Under the pieces are notes generated by a model that ran no database searches, had not been told where the DNA came from, and saw only the letters and a list, made by a program, of their open reading frames with translations. A stretch of DNA of 64,000 bases from Daucus carota subsp. sativus. Its lineage: Eukaryota; Streptophyta; Magnoliopsida; Apiales; Apiaceae. Positions 59,671-64,000 of the stretch are shown piece after piece (position 1 is the stretch's first letter; each line of letters opens with the position of its first letter). The stretch covers positions 37,384,689 through 37,448,688 of the forward strand of contig NC_030381.2 of the NCBI RefSeq assembly GCF_001625215.2, written 5' to 3'. A program made the position numbers and the translations under genes.

Positions 59671-61065
59671 CAGTTTCGCGTCATATTGTTTGACTTTGTT
59701 TTAGTGAGGAGTTGTTTGTAGTATCATTTTCATGGACTTGTTGATTCCTCATTTGACTAGCCAATAATTAAGGAGTGACCATCTTGATATTAAAAAAATT
59801 AGCTGGACTTTGGTCGTATGTTGTTTATTCTTTGGATGAAGGCTAAAGAGTGGACATATGGTGGAACATTACAGCTTTAAATTTGAGTCAAATTGTTTAT
59901 GTGATGATACGTTCCTGGGTACTACTTAGCAGAGTTGAATTAGTATGGTCTTTTGCTGTCTGCATCTTATTGGAAGAGAGCTAACCGAAGATCGTACCCA
60001 GTGCATAAAGCTCTCGCAACAATGTGGAACAACCAAGTATGAGGAAATGAAAAAGTTCTTAATGCAAAGCAACAGAATTTTTTCAAGATCAGATCTTATT
60101 AAGAAATTTAAATCCATGACCTGAACCAGAAACGGAGTCATGAATTTGGAAACATTCCCCGCTTGGGTTTAATGTTGGGAGGATATGCTGAATGAAGCTG
60201 CAGAACAAATCAGAATATGCAGATCACCTAATGGAGCAACAATAGAACAGTACAGTGCTCTTTAATATTGTCACCTTCATCGTTCAGTTCTAATACCAAA
60301 ATGAAGTCTAGTGCACAAGGAATTGCAGAAAAACTAATAAGGAAAAAAATTGTACTCGCCTATATATTTTTTAAATTTTCTCGGGGCACCAAACGAATTT
60401 GCATTAGTAATTTAGTACTACCAATGAACTATAAATTAAACCTCTTTCTTTACCTGTGTCCGTACAGGCCATGGAACCTACATACTTGCGGATTCTCACA
60501 TTACATCTCCAGGAACTAGTCCGTTCTATTTTACCTCTGTTTTCGACGTGCTTGAACAAGGATATAAAGATCAATAAGGTCGCGGTCTACCAAACTTTTG
60601 GGAGCATCTGCATTTATCTCACACCACCGCGGCACCACACTGGTTTATTTCCATTCTCAGATACTGGATTCTTATGATCAGAGGCGAGCATTACCATTTC
60701 ACTCTGAATATAATCTTTAAAAGCTATGGAAGTGATCGAGTCAATTAAGTGGTGCCATCAAAGAGCAATCGTAATTATTTAAAGAGCCTAGAACTGAATC
60801 TTTATGTTCTGAAATATCAAAGAAATGAAAATTTACATTCCAAATAATCTGCCAAGGTACCGACAGAAACGACATTGTTCAAATATTAGCAAACTATTGG
60901 ATGTCTAATTAACCATTGACTCTTTTGTGAAACATCTCATCAGAATTTAGGTTATTCAGTTAGTTAAAGTATGAGTAAAACTAAAAACCTGTTCATTACA
61001 GCTTTCTCAGATGTTATTGCCCGTTTAAAGGTAAAATGAACCACTCTCTGCAGGGGAAAAACCCA
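59671..61065. other. Intergenic upstream of bHLH, no supported gene
   Basis: AT-rich. GTACCCAGTGCATAAAGCTC at about 59995 (reverse complement AGCTTTATGCACTGGGTAC) resembles the 3' part of an Au-type SINE, but A and B boxes were not found. Nothing else is recognised. Confidence 0.35.
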
Positions 61066-61070
61066 TCGGC

Positions 61071-61301
61071 CTGTTTGGCTTTTTTTCTAAATTTTGGCTT
61101 ATAAATAATTTATAAATCAATTTCACACTTATAAGACAAAATCTGAAAAGTTGAAAATCATAACCTTTTTTAATGACTTGTTTTTTATTTTGAAATTTAA
61201 TTTCACAAAAATGTATAGAACCACTCTAAAAATAATTTATAGTTATACTAATAACTTTTTATACTTGATAAATTGTAAATATCAAAATTATTATCCAAAC
61301 A
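61071..61301. mobile_element. Possible small TIR element
   Basis: The segment begins CTGTTTGGCTTTTTTTC and ends TTATCCAAAC, so TGTTTGG ends are inverted. The interior contains paired TTATAAATAATTTATAAATC-like sequence. The style fits common plant MITEs; boundaries are approximate. Confidence 0.35.
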
Positions 61302-61344
61302 CATTAATTAAAAGTTATTTTTCGCATTAAGTAATTTCTCACAT

Positions 61345-61412
61345 ATAACCACTAAGCATTTTTTTTTTTAACTAATCAACCACTAAGCATTTTTTTTTAA
61401 CTAATCAACATA
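61345..61412. repeat. Tandem duplication with poly-T
   Basis: AACCACTAAGCATTTTTTTT then AACTAATC is repeated twice in tandem with slightly different T lengths. Confidence 0.7.
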
Positions 61413-61483
61413 CATGTATCATTGCCAAGTTTAATGAATTTCGGTATGACAAATAATGATTGGATTTCTTTTTCCTTTTATTT

Positions 61484-61672
61484 TTTAACGTAGGAACCCG
61501 CAGCTGCCACGAGCTCACGCAATAGCCTGCAAACGTGAACCAAGATAAACCGCACTTAAGCGGCATGTTCTGATCTCGGAGGCATAATCACCAATTCTAC
61601 CCCTTCGGGAGTCGAACTTGTGACCAAGAGAGTCCCCTCTTTAACCAGCTGAACCAAATCTTGCGGGGTTTC
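61484..61672 (-). mobile_element. tRNA-derived SINE
   Basis: Read on the minus strand, GGTTCAGCTGGTTAAAG (A box) is followed after about 17 bases by GGTCACAAGTTCGACTCCC (B box), as in a tRNA-like promoter. About 100 further bases end in an A-rich tail (GTTAAAAAATAAAAGG). Flanks AAGAAACCC and AAGAAATCC may be the target duplication. The tRNA fold is not intact, so it is not a tRNA gene. Confidence 0.65.
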
Positions 61673-61699
61673 TTGATATATGCAAAATGTTAAAGTCTC

Positions 61700-62470
61700 T
61701 GAAGACTAATTCCACCATTAGATTATGAATAAATACTAAAATTGTGGTTATTATTGATATAGTTTCGTACTAACAAAAAAATACATTAGATTCTTGTTTT
61801 GTATGTATTACGTAATCATATATGTTTAAAAATACTAAAAAACAATCCCGTGTCTCTGGATATAACAAAACAGTTACAAATTATATGAGACATGCATAAT
61901 GTTAAATAAATTGACATTTGTTTGTTGTCCTACAACCTCTCTTATTCCGTGATTTAAATTGAAACCATCTATTTAGGTCGAGATATGTTGGTGAATGCAC
62001 ACGTATTTGAGTGTTTGTGAGCGATTGATTAATTACGAGACATATCATGTTTTTTTTTTTGACTAGAAAAACACGAGACATATCATGTTTGATTATATTA
62101 TTTCAACAACAAAAAAGTTTGCTAACAATTCAATCAGATGAGTGGAATATAAAATAATTAAGAAATATCACTGAAAACGGGGATACTACGTAAATGTTCT
62201 TTGAATATGACTGAAATAGTATAAATTTTTTGTTAATATACATGCAATTAAACCTATCTAGAAAAAAATACAGGTTAAATGATATATATAACTTAATATT
62301 GACAGTGAGATTAGACTTGTATGGACGGTCCAAATCTTGGGATTCAGTATTTCTAAATTTTGTAGACTCCGCAAAACTTAATTTTGACGAATCATTACTT
62401 AGAAATGTACAATCCATCAACTTAAAATAATTGACAAATAAAATTATGAAAAAATATAATATTTTATTAG
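61700..62470. other. Intergenic, no supported gene
   Basis: Very AT-rich, with short overlapping frames on both strands (62130-62430) that look like AT-driven chance. A 16-base segment ACGAGACATATCATGT is repeated near 62034 and 62073. Confidence 0.35.
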
Positions 62471-62480
62471 AAAAATAATA

Positions 62481-62723
62481 CGCCCTCCGTCCCCTTCAAT
62501 TATTTACATTGAGGGACGGGGGCTCGACACGCATTCTACTACTCTCATAAAATATAGTTTGATAAATTATTTCGAATTTTTTTTCATCAGAATAATAATT
62601 TACTATCTAAACTTTTACACAAAAAAGAAAAATTACAAAAAAAATTATGAAATTATGTTTTATATGCGTCTTAAAATGTATGTCAAACAATGTCAAAAAA
62701 ACATAATGAAATAAGAAACAGAG
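62481..62723. mobile_element. Stowaway-type MITE, right end decayed
   Basis: The left end CGCCCTCCGTCCCCTTCAAT is well preserved; the right end has decayed to AAGAAACAGAG. Both are flanked by TA (62479-62480 and 62724-62725). It is about 570 bases upstream of the tryptophan synthase start. Confidence 0.6.
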
Positions 62724-63294
62724 TAAATATAATATGAGTCCGGTCTCAAACTCTTTTCTAATATGATTTAGAGTCTTCTAATTGAATATTTTGAATATCT
62801 CCTTTTTGGAAATCTCCCGGAGCCAAGTCCTTAATCACTTGGACTATCTTAATAACAAAAAGAGAATATACTAAATTTTTTATTGTGTACATAGGGAATT
62901 TTTACTTTTCATGATATTTTACAATTTATAAATTTTTCACAATAATTGTTTATGTGGGATCATCTCCCTTGAGTACCACTATAGCAAAAAAGAAAATCAA
63001 TTTTTGAATCATTAGTGTTTCAATATATAAAAAAGTTAATTGAATACCATAATCTTATATGCTTTTATGAAAATGTTATCGAATTTTAACGTTTTCAATA
63101 ATACTGGATTTATAAGTTACAAACTATTATCTCCAAAAATCTTTATAATCCGAATCAAATTTACCGAATTAACCGTTATAAACTCCAACAGCTCAGCCTC
63201 CAGGCTCCAGGATTATAAGTTCAATTCTCACAGTTGAATTCCAAGTGAATTGAAAGAGACAAGAGTTGGTAAAAGACCAAAACAGAGGGATAAA

Positions 63295-63537
63295 ATGGCC
63301 TTTGCTCTGAAAGCAAATACAAGTCCATTTCTCAGCCTAAACCACAATCAATCCAATTTGTTTCGTCACAATCAATCCAGCTTGTTTTGCCCCAATTATA
63401 CTTACAACCATTCTCATTCTGTTGTATCTATCATCTCCAAATCTTACAAGCCTCCCATGGCCGCTCTTAGCACTTCAGTCGGAAGCAGCACTGTTGGACT
63501 CTCCGAAACTTTCGCCAGATTAAAGCAACAAGGAAAA
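63295..63537 (+). CDS. TSA1: Tryptophan synthase alpha chain, chloroplast (exon 1, partial)
   Basis: The first exon encodes 81 residues. An N-terminal chloroplast transit peptide rich in Ser, Asn and His covers about 1-60. It is followed by the start of the mature alpha subunit, GLSETFARLKQQGK, which corresponds to the conserved N-terminal helix before the FIPYITAGDPD motif expected in the next exon. The donor GTAAGCG follows directly at 63538. The rest of the gene lies beyond the window, so the barrel and catalytic residues cannot be checked. The enzyme converts indole-3-glycerol phosphate to indole and glyceraldehyde-3-phosphate, partnered with TSB. The upstream frame has no ATG, so 63295 is the start. 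Confidence 0.85.
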
Positions 63538-64000
63538 GTAAGCGTATAATTACGTTTATGTTTGTGTATTGATTATTCGTGTTTTAGATAATTTAATTGT
63601 TTAGGGTTTTGTTATGCCTAATTTTATAGTCAGCTCTTGTTTAGTCCAATATAAGTCCACTGTTCGGCCGCCTTGTTTGTATGTTTTTCTGATTGCATTT
63701 TATCTAAAATGTCGAAAAGCCTCGGAAAACAGCTTAATGAAGAAATTCATCCCCAAGAGGGGTATATGGGAAATTATTAGGATGGATGTAGGTCTTCTGC
63801 AGAGTCATGATTGTAGTGAAGAGATGGCTCTAATCTTTTCTCTCTTTGTTTTTCGTTTTCGTTTTAATTTTTTTTGTTTATGGTGGAAAATGCTTTAGAC
63901 TGTTTATAAAGGAATTTCTAATGATATGTTGTATAATTACATAATGTTGTGTTTGGTTGGGGTGAATGATTCCGGAAAGAATGGAATGAAAAATGAACTA
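63538..64000 (+). other. Intron 1 of tryptophan synthase alpha (open-ended)
   Basis: Intron sequence runs to the window edge. The last 45 bases (from about 63950, GTGTTTGGTTGGGG then GAATGGAATG) look like the left end of a common plant TIR element. Confidence 0.5.

Noticed and set aside
61560-61672. A possible tRNA gene
   Set aside because: A and B boxes are present, but the acceptor and anticodon stems do not pair and an A-rich tail follows, so it is a SINE.
62130-62430. Frames of 96 and 66 codons on opposite strands
   Set aside because: Extremely AT-rich sequence with Phe/Ile/Asn-biased translation and no domain.
1-64000. CRISPR arrays, bacterial operons, phage genes or organellar insertions
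   Set aside because: Repeats here are MITEs, SINEs and tandem duplications with no regularly spaced unique spacers, and all recognised genes are intron-containing or typical plant nuclear genes.

Overview
This is a 64 kb stretch of AT-rich nuclear DNA from a flowering plant. The gene set and intron layout fit a eudicot: small GT-AG introns, chloroplast or mitochondrial transit peptides, and plant-only families (LOB-domain, AUX/IAA, GLR, OSB). The many Stowaway-type MITEs would suit an Apiaceae-like genome such as carrot, but that is only a guess from repeat style. No bacterial, organellar or viral block was seen, and I found no evidence of a novel defence, mobile or biosynthetic system.

Ten genes can be supported. 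Nine are complete and one is cut by the right edge. In order: an LBD29/LBD16-like LOB-domain factor (8454-9459, -); a class-3 lipase of the diacylglycerol-lipase-like type (17103-21111, -); the RPB7-like RNA polymerase III subunit RPC8/RPC25 (23914-26971, +); a clade-2-like glutamate receptor-like channel (27770-31797, -); a single-CDS-exon UTP18-like WD40 ribosome-biogenesis protein (34577-36268, -); a pectinesterase without a PMEI domain (38826-40162, -); a short AUX/IAA repressor with full degron (47162-47947, +); an organellar single-stranded DNA-binding protein, OSB (49187-53802, -); a UNE12/bHLH7-like bHLH factor (54866-59476, -); and the first exon of chloroplast tryptophan synthase alpha (63295 to the edge, +). 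All coding exons of the nine complete genes join in frame with GT-AG junctions, so their models are probably right to the base apart from the ambiguities noted. The genes are functionally unrelated neighbours, as is usual in plants. Two auxin-linked regulators (LBD and AUX/IAA) lie about 38 kb apart, which is probably chance.

The rest is intergenic or intronic repeat: seven Stowaway-type MITEs with TA target sites; a Tourist-like MITE; a three-copy palindromic-end MITE family; several hairpin MITEs; a TRIM-like retroelement with intact primer-binding site; two Mutator-like long-TIR elements with about 9-10 bp target duplications; a 1.4 kb long-TIR element inside an OSB intron; two tRNA-type SINEs, one with a 16-bp target duplication; and many short tandem duplications. 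The left 8 kb, 9.5-17 kb, 40-47 kb and 59.5-63.3 kb hold no gene I can support. A few gene-like fragments (about 13.4, 33.8, 42.7, 48.7 and 57.3 kb) are recorded as uncertain.
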